Part shown: piece by piece, positions 22,665-33,758 of the stretch
Layout: each line of letters begins with the position of its first letter
How positions within the stretch are numbered: position 1 is the first letter of the stretch
Assembly (NCBI RefSeq): GCF_035222485.1
Contig: NC_085922.1
Coordinates: 1,379,001-1,443,000 of the forward strand
From: Podospora pseudoanserina
Lineage: Eukaryota > Ascomycota > Sordariomycetes > Sordariales > Podosporaceae
DNA length: 64,000 nucleotides
Direction of reading: 5' to 3'
Made by a program: the position numbers and the translations under genes
Notes under the pieces: model-generated
Database searches by the model: none
Seen by the model: only the letters and a program-made list of their open reading frames with translations
Told to the model about the DNA's origin: nothing

Positions 22665-23639
22665 TCAGGCAGCCGGAGTCTTTCTCACCGACCTCGGACT
22701 CAGCAAGTCATGGCTAATCCTCGACTCCATCTCCAGCGTCGTGAACGCCGGTGGGGGGATTGGAAACGTCTGGTTCAGCCTCACCGTCGAAGCATTCGGC
22801 GTCGGCCCCGCAGTCCTTGCCTCAAACCCACCTGTTGAAGCGAGCCAGTCATGGTTGATATCGTTCATTATCGTCCCCCTCCTCGATCCGCTTCTCGGGG
22901 TAAGATAGGACCCGCTAGGGCTAGGCATCGGCCCTGCACTATGTGAACGGGAATGGCCGCGGGTGAAGGGAGCTCGTCCTTCACGTGCGAGTTCAAGGCG
23001 AGAGTTGATGCTGGTCCAGTCCGAGTCGCTGCCGTTGTTGTCGAGCCTCCACCCGCCAATGCCTTCATAGTCACGGTCCAAGCCGACAGATGGGGTGAGG
23101 ACTGCGTCGGCAAAGGTAGCCGGGGGGAGGCTTGCGTCGCCAAAGGTGGCTGGGGTGATGGTGGTGATGTCGTTGAGAACTTGGTTTTCATGGATGGGAG
23201 TGATCGTCCCCGGTGAGGAAATAGATACCTGGCTGGAGGAGCGCCTGGAGTGTTTCCTGAAACCGTAGCTGGATTTTCGGCGGGGGGAGATGTACCCTGA
23301 GTTGGGGTGACCGGTTGTTTGAGGGAAGGGAGAAGGGGGGCTGTGGCTGGAAGAGCTGGAACGGGCGCTGGAAAGTGGTGATGCCGGCGTCCTCCAGCCG
23401 TCACCGCGGGAATAGCGGCGTTGACTGTCTGCCGAGGATAAGAAGGAGGACTTGCTCTTGCCGCGCAGGAAGTACTGTGGCACGAAAGCGAGGGCGATAT
23501 CGAGGTAGACGATGGCCGCCCTGAACATCAATACTGAAAAGGCGAGGGCGGAGGTCACGCCTGCGAATATGGCCAGTGGGAGGGTGAACATGAATAGGAA
23601 GGGGACCACAAGGCCATGTACGGGGTTGATGAGAGCCAT
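22665..23639 (-). CDS. Two-TM membrane protein with long Ser-rich tail, unknown function
   Basis: Single frame of 324 residues from the ATG at 23639. An upstream in-frame region extends the frame but has no membrane or domain features, and this Met sits right before the first hydrophobic segment. Residues about 8-30 and 32-55 are hydrophobic (VVPFLFMFTLPLAIFAGVTS, ALAFSVLMFRAAIVYLDIAL), followed by a basic patch RGKSKSS. The rest is a disordered Ser/Arg/Pro-rich tail with many RRxS/SPR sites, consistent with phosphoregulation. I do not recognise the family. It is divergent from the Scn1-like gene. Confidence 0.7.
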   Translation of the reverse strand: MALINPVHGLVVPFLFMFTLPLAIFAGVTSALAFSVLMFRAAIVYLDIALAFVPQYFLRGKSKSSFLSSADSQRRYSRGDGWRTPASPLSSARSSSSSHSPPSPFPQTTGHPNSGYISPRRKSSYGFRKHSRRSSSQVSISSPGTITPIHENQVLNDITTITPATFGDASLPPATFADAVLTPSVGLDRDYEGIGGWRLDNNGSDSDWTSINSRLELAREGRAPFTRGHSRSHSAGPMPSPSGSYLTPRSGSRRGTIMNDINHDWLASTGGFEARTAGPTPNASTVRLNQTFPIPPPAFTTLEMESRISHDLLSPRSVRKTPAA

Positions 23640-24593
23640 CTTGTTCAATTGATGACTCCTATGGGCTTGGAATGAAACGAGAGAAACTCCAGAACTCGAG
23701 CTGGACGAGAGAAGGAGGGCCGACAATTGGTTATTATGGGCGATGCATGGCGCGATAGGGGAGCGGCATGTTATCTCGCTCCAAACACGCAACTTGTTAA
23801 GGTTAGGGGGAAAAAAGTCGAATGCAGGTGCTAGATAAGGGCAGACAAAGAATAATACGGCCGGACGGCGACCGACGGCTTAAGTTGTCCCTTGACCTCC
23901 GCTGTGAAGCAGCTCAGACGCTGTCTCCCGTCTCCGGGCATGTGAAGGCCAAGCCGTGGGAAGCTTGGAGGGGCATTCCCAGTAGTGCCAGGAATCCCTG
24001 GCGCAGCTCACGGGAAGACAGGGGTTTGGCGGGTCCGTCTTGGCATCGTATGTGTTCCACTTGCAAAACTCGGACGCTTTGAAGAAAATCATCAGCGGAA
24101 CGTGCCGAGGGAGAAAGAGTTTGGGGAGAGATCTTCCAGTCTAAAGCGTTGGGCCCTGTTTCGATATTATTAGCATCACGATTAGGTTTGGCTATCTCTT
24201 GACAGTCGAGGGGCTTGTCTAGGAAGGTATATCAAAGATGTCGGTAAGGTGTGGGACTTGATGTTTCAAAGTACCTTTAAGTTCAACATCAGAACTCCAG
24301 GGGATGCCACAAAATCAAAAAACTCCTTCTTGACACAAGTTCCTTCCAGCTCCATAAACGAAGAAAATGGAATCAAAAAGACGGCAAACGGCTCACAGCA
24401 GCAGCCTTGACTCGCGTCCAGGAAGCGCTCAGCCCTAACGGCTGATGCCAAGACCCTGAGGGTTATAAGCGGGGGAAGCTGGTCAAGATCAATTCCACCC
24501 TTGACATCATCACGACCCAAGTCCAACTGACAGCTTGAACCCAAGAGGATTGAAACGACCCCGGACATCAGTCATCCAACATCGGCAGACACA
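23640..24593. promoter_or_regulatory. Divergent promoter region
   Basis: Roughly 950 bp between divergent starts of the two-TM protein and the TatD-like gene. No gene and no recognisable specific site. Confidence 0.5.
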
Positions 24594-25886
24594 ATGTGTG
24601 GTCCAAGCGAAGGCCAATCCCGCAGCCATGAGAGGAGGAGTGGCACAGACGACGACGGCGACTTTCCCTGGGACTTGGGGGTGTGCGATGCCCATTGTCA
24701 CCCAACCGACACCATGACCTCCATTGAGAGTATCAGCAGCATGCGCGCACGTGTCTTGACAGCCATGTCCACTCGCTCGCAAGATCAAGGACTCGTGGCA
24801 TCGGTTGCCGCCGAGCATGGCATCAGAGACCGCTCCGCGCTAGTGTCAGACTGTCAAGAGGCGCCACGCAAAATCGTGCCGGCCTTTGGCTGGCACCCAT
24901 GGTTCTCACACCAGCTGTTCGATGACACGGCGGGGAATGGCGGCAACAGTACCTATGACCCGTCGAGCTCATCGTTGGCCGAGCAAAAAGCCAAGCACTA
25001 CGAGGCCGTGTTGTCTTCCTCCCCAGATGCCAAGTTCGTCGCTTCTCTCCCGGACCCAAAACCTTTGAGCGGCTTCTTGGCCGAAACGAGGCAGCGGTTG
25101 GAGGAGAACCCGCTGGCTTTGATCGGTGAGGTGGGTTTGGATAAAGCCTTCCGTTTGCCGTCTGCTTGGAAGGAGGATGAGCAACAGGAACGGGACGAGG
25201 GGCTTACTCCGGGCGGGAGAGAAGGCCGCCTCCTGAGCCCATACCACGTCAAGATGCCACACCAGACCCAGATTCTCACAGCTCAACTGCGACTTGCTGG
25301 CGAGTTGGGTCGTGCTGCTAGCGTTCATGGAGTCCAGGCTCACGGAGTTCTCTTCGACGCCATCTCGGCACTTTGGAAAGGTCATGAGAAAGAGGTCGTG
25401 TCTCGTCGGAAACAGAAAATGGTGGCCAAGGGCGCCGAGGACTTTTCATCGTCGAGCGAAGAAGAGGAGGACGAAGACGACATTTGGGCAGAGATCAATG
25501 GTCAAGCGCCAGCCGTCAAGCCGAGGCAGAAAAAGTACAAACCGAAGCCGTTCCCTCCGCGGATATGTTTGCATTCTTTCAGCGGGTCGGCCCAAGTGAT
25601 GAAACAATATCTTCATCCGGCGGTGCCCGCGACAATGTACTTTTCGTTTTCGACTGTCATCAATCTTGCCACGGCAGGCGGCAAGGACAAGTTTCCTGAG
25701 CTGGTCAAGACCTGCCCCGATGACAGGATTCTCGTCGAAAGCGACTTGCACACGGCTGGTGAGGATATGGACTACTACCTCGAGGACATTTGCAGAAAGA
25801 TCTGTGAGATCAAAAAATGGACGCTGCAGGAGGGCATCGAGAAGCTGAGGAATAACTATGAAGAGTTCATCTTTGGCCCGGCCTGA
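24594..25886 (+). CDS. scn1: TatD-family metal hydrolase, Scn1 (Cut9-interacting) type
   Basis: Single exon of 430 residues with a real ATG at 24594. TatD amidohydrolase barrel signatures are present in order: CDAHCHPTD (metal-binding His pair, near residue 28), FGWHPW, ALIGEVGLDK (metal-bridging Glu), HVKMPHQTQILTAQLRLA, ASVHGVQAHG, ICLHSFSGSA (His) and ILVESDLHTAGEDMDYY (catalytic Asp). In place of a compact loop there is an acidic Ser/Glu insert (about residues 280-305) followed by a basic stretch. In fission yeast the relative Scn1 interacts with the APC/C subunit Cut9; TatD enzymes are Mg-dependent 3'-5' exonucleases. All metal ligands appear present, so the protein may be catalytically active. 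The exact Scn1 assignment rests on size and motif order. Confidence 0.88.
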   Translation: MCGPSEGQSRSHERRSGTDDDGDFPWDLGVCDAHCHPTDTMTSIESISSMRARVLTAMSTRSQDQGLVASVAAEHGIRDRSALVSDCQEAPRKIVPAFGWHPWFSHQLFDDTAGNGGNSTYDPSSSSLAEQKAKHYEAVLSSSPDAKFVASLPDPKPLSGFLAETRQRLEENPLALIGEVGLDKAFRLPSAWKEDEQQERDEGLTPGGREGRLLSPYHVKMPHQTQILTAQLRLAGELGRAASVHGVQAHGVLFDAISALWKGHEKEVVSRRKQKMVAKGAEDFSSSSEEEEDEDDIWAEINGQAPAVKPRQKKYKPKPFPPRICLHSFSGSAQVMKQYLHPAVPATMYFSFSTVINLATAGGKDKFPELVKTCPDDRILVESDLHTAGEDMDYYLEDICRKICEIKKWTLQEGIEKLRNNYEEFIFGPA

Positions 25887-27161
25887 GCGGTCGTTGTTGT
25901 TACTACCTCCTGTAACAACTTCAGATGTTGATATTCAGAATCATTTCTTCTAGGATCATAGCGGCACAGCGACATATAACGTCACACTATAAAATTGCAG
26001 TTGATTCATAGCCCGTCAGTTGCTCGTATCCAGGATTATGGATTATCCCCCCCATGGTTCTGATTACGTGATCATACAGGTTGAACCCCCAACCTCGGTG
26101 CCGTGATGCCGAGCTCCTGCTCTCGGTCGACTGGCCCGACGACAAAATCCCATGAATTGTTGGAGGTCATACAACATCCGCACAGATGACCAAGAGTGTC
26201 GGGTGAGGGCAATGGCTTGAGGTATATAGCTCAACCAAGTTTTATATCTCGCAGTAGTTTGGTCAACACCTGGGCAACTGCCGTCGCTTGGTTTAGAGGA
26301 CCGCCTCTTTGGGGTTGCCGTTGCATCGGTGGCGTTTGACATCATGACCATCAAAGACCAAGGCGATATACACAGATACGGTACCATCTCGTCGTCACCA
26401 AGAACAATCAGATCTAGAGACTCTACGGAGTACGGTAGCGGAATAAATAAATAGGTAGCGGAATGCTGAAGAGGAAAAAGCTGCTTACTAACTCCCCTCC
26501 GATGAAAGAAAATGCCCTCGGTCCAGTGCCCCGCTGACAGCAACCAACTTCAAGTCACTAACGGCTTCCTTCATGCACTCCCGTCGCGGCCGGCCCCCTC
26601 GATTTTGGCAGGTTTGGTGGGGAAGTGGACATCGGAGCCGTCCTTATTTCCCCATCAATTCGCCCTCCAATTCTTCCCATCCCCGAATCCCCGCTGCCTT
26701 CTCGTTTCCTCATTATTTCCAGCGCTGCCCAGACGCTTGTGCCTCCCCATCAACGGCTGTGTTGGCACCTTTCTAAGCTGTTAGTGCCCGCGCGCATCCG
26801 CATGCCAGAGACACGACACCTGCTGCAGCAAGCAGCTTCTTATTCCCGGTAGCGGTCACTGAAACAGACAGGACAGGACCGACGGACGCGCCTCTTTCCC
26901 ATTCCCGTCCACGAGTCACCCACGTTTTTTTTTTTCAGAGCAGAGCAGAGACACAGACGGGGTCCCCAGGTTATCCCCGGGAATTCCTCACCCACAGTGC
27001 CACAGTTCCCACCGGTTTCCCCGCGTGTTCCGGATTTCCACATCCGCAAAGGCGTTTCTGGGGAAGGGAGCCACTGACGGTTTCTCGGCGCGGTCTGGGC
27101 GGAGCTCACCAGTCAAGCAACTCCTTGCCTGTCAATTGCCTTGGCATTGAATTTTGTATCA
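25887..27161. other. Intergenic
   Basis: About 1.3 kb without a supported gene. It holds the 3' region of the TatD-like gene and the upstream region of the zinc-cluster factor. A CAGAG repeat follows a T-run at 26926-26950. Confidence 0.55.
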
Positions 27162-29691
27162 ATGGATCATGATGCTGCCTCGAGACTGAGGCGGCCACGG
27201 CAGCCACCACAGACACAGCAGCAGTCACTTGTTTGGCAGGCTGGTGTCTCCGAGTCATCTCTAACGCCAAGCCCGGCAGAGTCCGGTACTATCTACGCCT
27301 CGTCCACCGGCGTCCACAACGGCAACGGTAATAGCAACGGGGCCGGCACCAGTTATCGCCGTAGAAGGAGATCTACTCTGGTCGATGTCGAGGACTCCAT
27401 AGCTGTTCGCGGTGATGGATACAGCAACGGAGCCGGGGACGTCAAGCATGCACGCAGTGCCTCTGCCGAGGACGGTGATAGTGACGGCGCCTCTCCTACT
27501 ACTGCTGAACACCAGAGGAAGAAGCAGAAACGAAACAAGCCCACGTTGTCCTGTTTCGAATGTGTAGGGAGAAAGACAAAGGTAGGGAAATTTTAATTGG
27601 GCTGCATATCAAGAAGAGTCGATCTCGCCATGGGGTGGGGGGCGGGCGGTCTTACACAGACAGGTCTTGGCACATATCACCAGATTCTCGGATATGAACC
27701 GAGCCCATTCTTGCTGTTTGTTCCCGGGCTAACAATTACTGCCAGTGTGACAGGGGGAGACCGCATTGCCTTGCATGTAAGTCTGCCTGTCGACTTGCCC
27801 ACAGACTTGCCGTCTGATCTCGACCCCCAGGCTAACGCTCCGCATAGGTATCAAACGTCAGACCAAGTGTGAATATGCCCACGTTGCCAATGTACTCGAG
27901 TGAGTCGTCCCCTTTGCTTGTTGATACGTACCTTGCCTATCGTGCTCATGCTCTGCATAGGGAAACGACCAGAAGTGCGGCCAACGAGCGCCGGATGACG
28001 AAGGGTCCCAAAAAGAAGGGAGACGCGCTTAAACCCACGATCCCAAACGCTGCTGATAGGGGCTTCAACGTGAATCGACTAAAGGCGCTGGGATCGGTTT
28101 CAACTTCGACAGGCCTGCTTTCGAACGTTCCCTACTCGGCTCCTGGCTCGTCCAATGTATTTGGCATTGGATCTGAGCACCCGTTTGCTAATTACTGGAC
28201 TTGCGACGGGGGCTTGCCCGAGGTTATCTCTGTCTTGCCGGAGAAAGTGCAGTCGGATATTCTCCTGACGCGGTATTTTGAGTGTGTCGACCCGGTGTAT
28301 CCGATGCTGCATAGGCAGACGTTTTATGCCGACTATGAGGTATGGACTCGAGTGTGTCCTTTTTGCCTGGTTGTTTACTGACAGGAGTACTAAGCATTTC
28401 TGGTCGTTGAGCCGGCCTGAGAAGGACCAAGCCGACGGAGCGTTTGTGGCGCTCATTTTCGTCATGCTCGCCTTGGGCACTCAGTTTGTGACGTCGACTT
28501 CGCCCAGGGAAAGGAAGCAGACGGCCGAGTTCTACGCTTCGGCGAGTAATCAAGCCTTGCGTGTGAGCTCGTATCTTAGCATAGCGAGCATTCGATCGAT
28601 CCAGGCCATGGTGTTGATCACGTACTTTCTCATCAACGACAACCACGCTTCTGATGGGTGGGCGTTCGGGGGGGTTCTTATGAGGCAGGCGTATGCGATG
28701 GGATTGCATCGAGATCCAAATATTGGTATGTCTTCTGCTCCCTCCACCGTGTATAAACATTCGGTTTCTAACCCACCCATCCAGTTGTCCCTGACGCCTC
28801 CCCTTTTGAAAAACAACAACGCCGCAAGGTCTGGCAGGCCGTGCTTCTTCAAGACACCTTCCTGACGGTCTTGCTATCGCTCCCGCCAAGCGCGACCCAC
28901 ACCGACGTCAGCGTCGACGACCTCAAGCAGGACGACGCCTCCATCGCCACCGACGACCCGACCGACACGGACTACATCAAGTCCAGTTGGACGCTCGCCA
29001 ACCTGGTCCAGGAAACCATCTGCTCGCCTCGGTCCCTGGACGTGCCCATCTGCACCACCGTCCGCCAAAAGTCTAAGCTGGTGCAAGACTTTAGGACCGT
29101 CTACCGCACCTTTCCAACTGCGTTTCGCTATTGGGACCCGCAGGTCCTGACGGAGATGGCGCAGAGCAACAAGCGGGTGGTGAGGCAGACGCTGTTCCTG
29201 TGCAGCAATTACTTTCACAACTTGATGCTGGTGCATGCGTCGGAGAGCGCGGATGTGCCTGTTAACGTCAGGGGGACGTTGGAGGCGGCTCACGATGCGA
29301 TTACGGCTTTCTTTATCTTGTTTCAGCTTTTTGAGGCTGAGGCGAGGGTGTGGTGGGTTTTCAACCACAGGGCGTTTTTGGAGGCGCTTTGTATTGGGAA
29401 TGTGCTGAGGGAGGTGGCGAGGGGGAGGAGGGGGGAGTATGGGGGAGGATCCTTTGTTTATAAGGGCTAGGAGCGATATTGGTGAGTTTTTTATTCTCTG
29501 GGCGTGGGGAGAACAGGATGCTAACAGTGATTATGACAGCGAGGATGATTGAGATTATGGAGATTATGAGCCAGGGGGAGCAGGCTAGTGAGACGGCTAG
29601 GACGAGGGTGCAGGTTTTGAGCGAGTTGTTGTTGCCAGGGGGTAGAGGAGGGGAGGGTGATGGGGTGTATACGATTGGTATGCGGGTGTAG
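27162..29691 (+). CDS. Zn(II)2Cys6 transcription factor with fungal-specific TF domain
   Basis: Exons: 27162-27581, 27746-27776, 27848-27899, 27961-28339, 28395-28725, 28785-29481, 29540-29691. The binuclear zinc cluster is assembled across three exons: CFECVGRKTKC, DRGRPHC, LAC, IKRQTKC, with Cys at about residues 131, 134, 141, 148, 151 and 158, fully canonical spacing. The second exon is only 31 nt. The middle homology region starts at LLTRYFECVDPVYPMLHRQ and runs through HFWSLSRPEKDQADG and GVLMRQAYAMGLHRDPNI, typical of Fungal_trans. Exon 5 uses an AAG acceptor 13 nt after a CTGAC branch. Near the end the frame is lost at G runs (29421-29445); removing one G gives a family-like ending (DPLFIRARSDI, then MSQGEQASETARTRVQVL). 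Read literally, the protein instead stops at 29470. Target genes unknown. Confidence 0.85.
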
Positions 29692-30055
29692 TTCACCAGA
29701 GCATTTGAGTGGTAGTTTCTTTGGATGTTTTGGAGGGAAAAGGTATGGTTTCAAAGGTACCTAGGGATATATATGGCATAGTACACGGAACATGTATGGT
29801 AGCGAATGGATGGCAACGATAATTATGGGACAATCACACTGGTCTGTCTCGTAGCGGATAGCTACGAGTACCACCATATTCCATGATATACATACCCAGC
29901 AAGCAATGGCCCGACCTGAAAACGCAAGTCATTCTTTGGAATTCTCGAACTATACTGTCTTCCAACAAAAACAACAACTCCCCATTCAAACCCCCTCGCC
30001 AGGTATCTATAACAATCTCCCCCCCCTACATGAAGAACAACCACCCATCTCCCCC
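29692..30055. other. Convergent 3' ends
   Basis: 364 bp between the stop of the zinc-cluster gene and the stop of the antiporter gene. No gene or clear structure seen. Confidence 0.5.
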
Positions 30056-31787
30056 CTAATGATGCCCAACCCCCTCACTCGACCCATGATGAGGATTAGG
30101 ATAATACAACGCCGCAACAGCAATCCCAACATAAACAATCACACACAACGCCCCCTCCAAATAATTACTCTTTTGATCCCTCAAAAAGTTCCCCACCGTC
30201 AAGATCGCCAACAACAGCACCGCAAGATCAAAAACCTCAAAGTTCAACCCCATCGGCTTCCCCAACCCCCACCCCACAATCACCACCAGCGGCGCATTAA
30301 ACATGACCGTCTGCAGCGTCGCTCCTAGCACATGCGAAAGCGCAAAGTTCATCTGGTTGTCGTACGCCTCGTCCACCGCCGTCAGGTGCTCCGCCGCCTT
30401 TTCCACAAGCGGCACAAGAATCAACCCGACAAACGCGTCTGAAACGTGCCGCTCAGTGACAAGATTGTGTATCTGATCCACCAGCGTGATGGCAATAACG
30501 GTCACGAGCGCGATGGATACCGCCAGGGCGAGACAGCACTCTGTCAAGGTAAGCCGGTTGGAGTGGTGCGAGTACTTTGGGTTGTGTCTATCCTCATCCC
30601 TCGCCTCGTCGGCAACAAAGATGGCGTCGTAGATGCCGTGGTGGGTGTGGGCTTGGAAAAAGACATAGATCAAGTAGGCAATCAACAGCAAGACAGCCAT
30701 CGATCGCGAGATTTCGATCGTTTTGCTGATGAGCTCCTCTTCGGGGAGTTTCCCGCTGTTGATCAGACTGTGATGAAAAACCGTCGGGATGGCCAGGCCA
30801 AAACCACTATTGTTAAATGTTAGCCCCTGTCTACCATCAACAGTGAAGAAAAAAAAAAAAAAAAAAAGGGGGGGGGCATACGCAGTAAGCAAACCCAGAC
30901 CCAGCCTCACTAACAGCCTCACTAAACCCCGTCTCCTCCCTCCTCAACCCCCCGGCAAAAAAACACAACCCCAAACACAACAACATCGTCGCCAGCACAC
31001 TCCCCAATATCGCCGCCTTGATCACCTGCACGTAATCGATCCCCCCCTCCTTCTGCTCCCTCGTGATCAAGACGATAAACATGATAATCTCCACCAAGCT
31101 CCCGAGCGTCGTCTCCACTAACACCCCCCAGACATGGGCGAACTTCCGTGACAGTTCCTGCCCGGCAAAACCGATGAGGTTCGCGCAGGGGACCATGGCT
31201 AGGTAAGCGAGGATGAAGATGACTAGGTTTGCTGTTGGGGAGGGGGTGAGGGCATAGCGGACTGCGATGGCGACGGGGACGACGGGCCAGAGGAAGTTGA
31301 CCATGCGGGAGGCCCGGGAGGAGGACTGGTAGACTATGCGGAGGAAGTGAAAAGGGTGAATTCCTGAGCGGTGGGACTCGCCCGTGTGACGGATTTGGAG
31401 GGAGCGTTTTACTGCCTGGGCGGCGGTGCGGGTGCGGGAGAGTTTGAGACCTAGGTTGTTGTTGTTGTTGTTGTGGAGGGGGAGGGCGCCATTGTCTGGG
31501 AGGACCTCGCCTTGGGCGGTTGCAGTGTGGGAGGAGGGTTGTCTTGAGGTCGAGGTGGAAAGGGTTGGTTTTTCCTGGGTGATGGTGTGGGAGGGGGAGG
31601 GTTTCATGTCGTTGTTGGGGTTGGTGATCTCTTGAGGGGGAGGTGGTTGATGAGGTGGGTGTTGTTGCCCTGGTTGGGAGGAGGCGGAGAGATACTGCTC
31701 TAGCAGCAGCGAGGTGACTTGTGTAGGTGCCAGCTCGGGGGTGTCGCTTCCTGGTGGTCCCCGTGGTGGTGGGGAAGGTGCCGACAT
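30056..31787 (-). CDS. CaCA-superfamily cation/proton antiporter (CAX type, divergent)
   Basis: Exon 1 is 31787-30882 and exon 2 is 30806-30056, separated by a 75-nt intron containing C and T homopolymers. About 551 residues: a long disordered Pro/Ser/Gln-rich N-terminus (about 1-145), then about ten to eleven hydrophobic helices with a cytosolic acidic/His-rich loop. The two alpha repeats of the family are recognisable but altered: TLGSLVEIIMF where GNAVELI-like is usual, and PLVEKAAEHLTAV where PIVGNAAEHVTAV is usual. The glutamates are kept, the Gly-Asn pairs are not. PMGLNFEVFDLAVLLLA and SNYLEG near the end are CAX-like. Expected location: vacuolar or other endomembrane; ion specificity uncertain. 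With the GTATGC donor the two exons are out of frame by one base; one T fewer near 30889 would give the expected GLLTAGFGLAIP joint. Confidence 0.83.
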
Positions 31788-32991
31788 GGTTGACCTGCTG
31801 GGCTGGGTCTTGGTGACCTTCTAGAAGAGAAGCTTTACCCCAGATTTCGGGGCGATCAACGTTGCGATCTGGGTCTAGCCTAGATCTGACCAGTTGTATC
31901 CAAGTGACAGTAGTAGCACAGATAAGATAGAAGAAATGTAGAAATCCAAAAAGAAGCGGACAATTTGATTGTGAAATAAAAGTGGCTGAGGAATAATTCA
32001 GGGGCAACAAAAAGTTGAAACCACAACGGGGGACGGCCCGCTACTTAGTTGCGTCGGGTCTCTCTCTCGTCCCGTTCGTCTCTCGTGCTTGGTGGTGGTA
32101 GTTACGGAGTCTTAATTACACGGCAGGCAGGTACGAATGCAACCAAGAACTCCGAGTCTTGGGGAACATGGCCAAGCCGGCTTGGTGTTGGTACTTTTTT
32201 TCTGGAGAAAACCCCCTTCCTCAAAAAAAAAAAGAGAGGCCCAAAAAAGAAGCCTTCAGCGAATGGGCGGCACAGAGCTTCATCAATACCCAATCTATGT
32301 CTTGGCTTCATGTTTCAGGAGTTCAAAAACGGGCATATCAGTCGGTGGTTGGCCGCCCGTTCTAGGCCAGCTGGAGACTCCAACACTTGTTTGTCTTGCA
32401 CAACCGTGATATCACCGCTCATGTCGTGCCCTGTGCCCGCTTTCTTGTGCCGTGATGGCTGTGCTGTTGTGCCCCGCGTCTGTGGTTCATTGCCTCGCCG
32501 TAATCGAAGACTTTCGGCGGTTCGAGACCGGCAAGTTGTGTCGTGTCTCTGTCCTCGGCTGCTCTGTTAACATCTGCCACGTTGAATTAAGCTCTCCCCC
32601 TAACAGCGGGACGTCCCTCAAACTGTCAGGATAATCAGGGGTCAAAGTTGGGGCAATGTGCCAATAGCTGGGCAAACAAGTAGCTCTCCAGTGCTGTCTC
32701 TGTTTGCACCGCACGTTTTGAGTTGATTCGCTCTCGGGCAAAGCGACGCCTTTTTATATCTCCTCAGAGATAAGTCATAAATCAATGCTGGATAACATCC
32801 AAAATTATACATCCACCTCTGAAACCACCCCGAAATTCGCCCCCACCACCACCAACAGTGGCCCCACCCCGTGCACAGACCTTTCACACTCGCTCACCGA
32901 TTTGCAAGGGTGCACAGGCCACTTTGAAATGGGTATTTAATCTCGGCCACCCAACCAGTTTTTGTATACTTTTTTTTCTCTCTTTTCTTTC
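31788..32991. other. Intergenic: antiporter promoter and U6 upstream region
   Basis: No protein gene seen. A TATA-like GTATACT lies at 32964-32970, about 22-28 bp before the U6 start, the position expected for a type 3-like Pol III promoter element. A lone B-box-like GGTTCGAGACC occurs at 32519-32529 but has no tRNA around it. Confidence 0.5.
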
Positions 32992-33095
32992 CTCGCCCTT
33001 CGGGGCATTTGGTCAATTTGAAACGATACAGAGAAGATTAGCATGGCCCCTGCACTAAGGATGACACGCTACTCAAAGAGACGCTACCAATTTTT
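32992..33095 (+). ncRNA. U6 spliceosomal snRNA
   Basis: The sequence contains the strongly conserved U6 core: ACGATACAGAGAAGATTAGC (the ACAGAGA box that pairs with the 5' splice site), then ATGGCCCCTGCACTAAGG and ATGACACGC. The 5' end folds into the GCCC-TTCG-GGGC hairpin at 32995-33006, and the 3' end runs into T6 (33091-33096), the Pol III terminator. U6 is the catalytic RNA of the spliceosome. The exact 5' end is uncertain by about two bases. The A-box-like element lies inside the gene; no clear downstream B box was found within 300 bp. Confidence 0.95.
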
Positions 33096-33602
33096 TCACT
33101 GTAATCGCTGCCTTCAAGGTGCGATATGGAGAAGAGATCTTATTTTCGGAGACGCGCTTGATGCTTATGGTGTTTGTCTGGTTGATGTCACTGCATTTCG
33201 TGTTGATTTACAGGAGTCCAGGCCCTTGCATCATCATTTGGTACAATGTGTCGATAGAGTTGAAGCCGTGTAGTTGTGAGACATACTCGTCTCCCGGGTC
33301 ACTGCGACTCGCACGACATCACAACTTTTGCCACTCTCGTTGTCGAAGCAATCGGGACAATTACTCTCTGAGACCGGTTGCCTATCTCCTCTGTTCGTAA
33401 AGAGACGACCAGAACATCAATAGAACAAATAATTAATCAGAGATCTCTATTTATTTTGGTTCCCTATTTTGACCCAGACTAAAAAGGAAAAAAATAGTCC
33501 CATATAACAGCAACTAAAAACACCGAAAAAAAGAAGAAAAAAAAAGCAAACACCAAAGCCGGCTAGCCATCTATAGCCAGATGCATGACCAAATCCTCTC
33601 AA
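33096..33602. other. Intergenic between U6 and the trm4 extension
   Basis: No gene recognised. The right part (about 33430-33570) is A/T-rich, as expected of the trm4 3' UTR. Confidence 0.5.
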
Positions 33603-33758
33603 TCAGATGTCCTCCTCTTCCTTGATCTTGACGTCAATGCACTCCTCAATTCGCTCCTCCTTGACACCCACCGCAGTCGCAACGACGATGCTTCCACCCT
33701 CCTCCTTGATGTCCACAGAGGTCACCTCCTGCTTGTTATCCTCGGAAACCTCCACCTT
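33603..33758 (-). other. In-frame, coding-like extension downstream of the trm4 stop codon
   Basis: Directly after the TAG at 33759-33761 the trm4 frame stays open for 51 codons until TGA at 33603-33605. The encoded sequence (KVEVSEDNKQ ... EERIEECIDVKIKEEEDI) has the same acidic/Lys composition and the same C-rich third positions as the annotated tail. It is either the end of a longer protein (stop read through, recently mutated, or miscalled) or a decayed tail. Confidence 0.6.

Noticed and set aside
30847-30875. A-run next to a G-run as a possible retroposon tail
   Set aside because: It lies inside the antiporter intron and, in sense orientation, is simply a C/T tract; no element body is attached.
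30922-32010. 362-codon minus-strand frame overlapping the antiporter
   Set aside because: Pro/His/Arg-rich shadow of the antiporter N-terminus in another frame; no conserved features.
32519-32529. B-box-like GGTTCGAGACC as an isolated tRNA or U6 promoter element
   Set aside because: No tRNA folds around it, and it lies upstream of U6, not downstream where an external B box would be expected.
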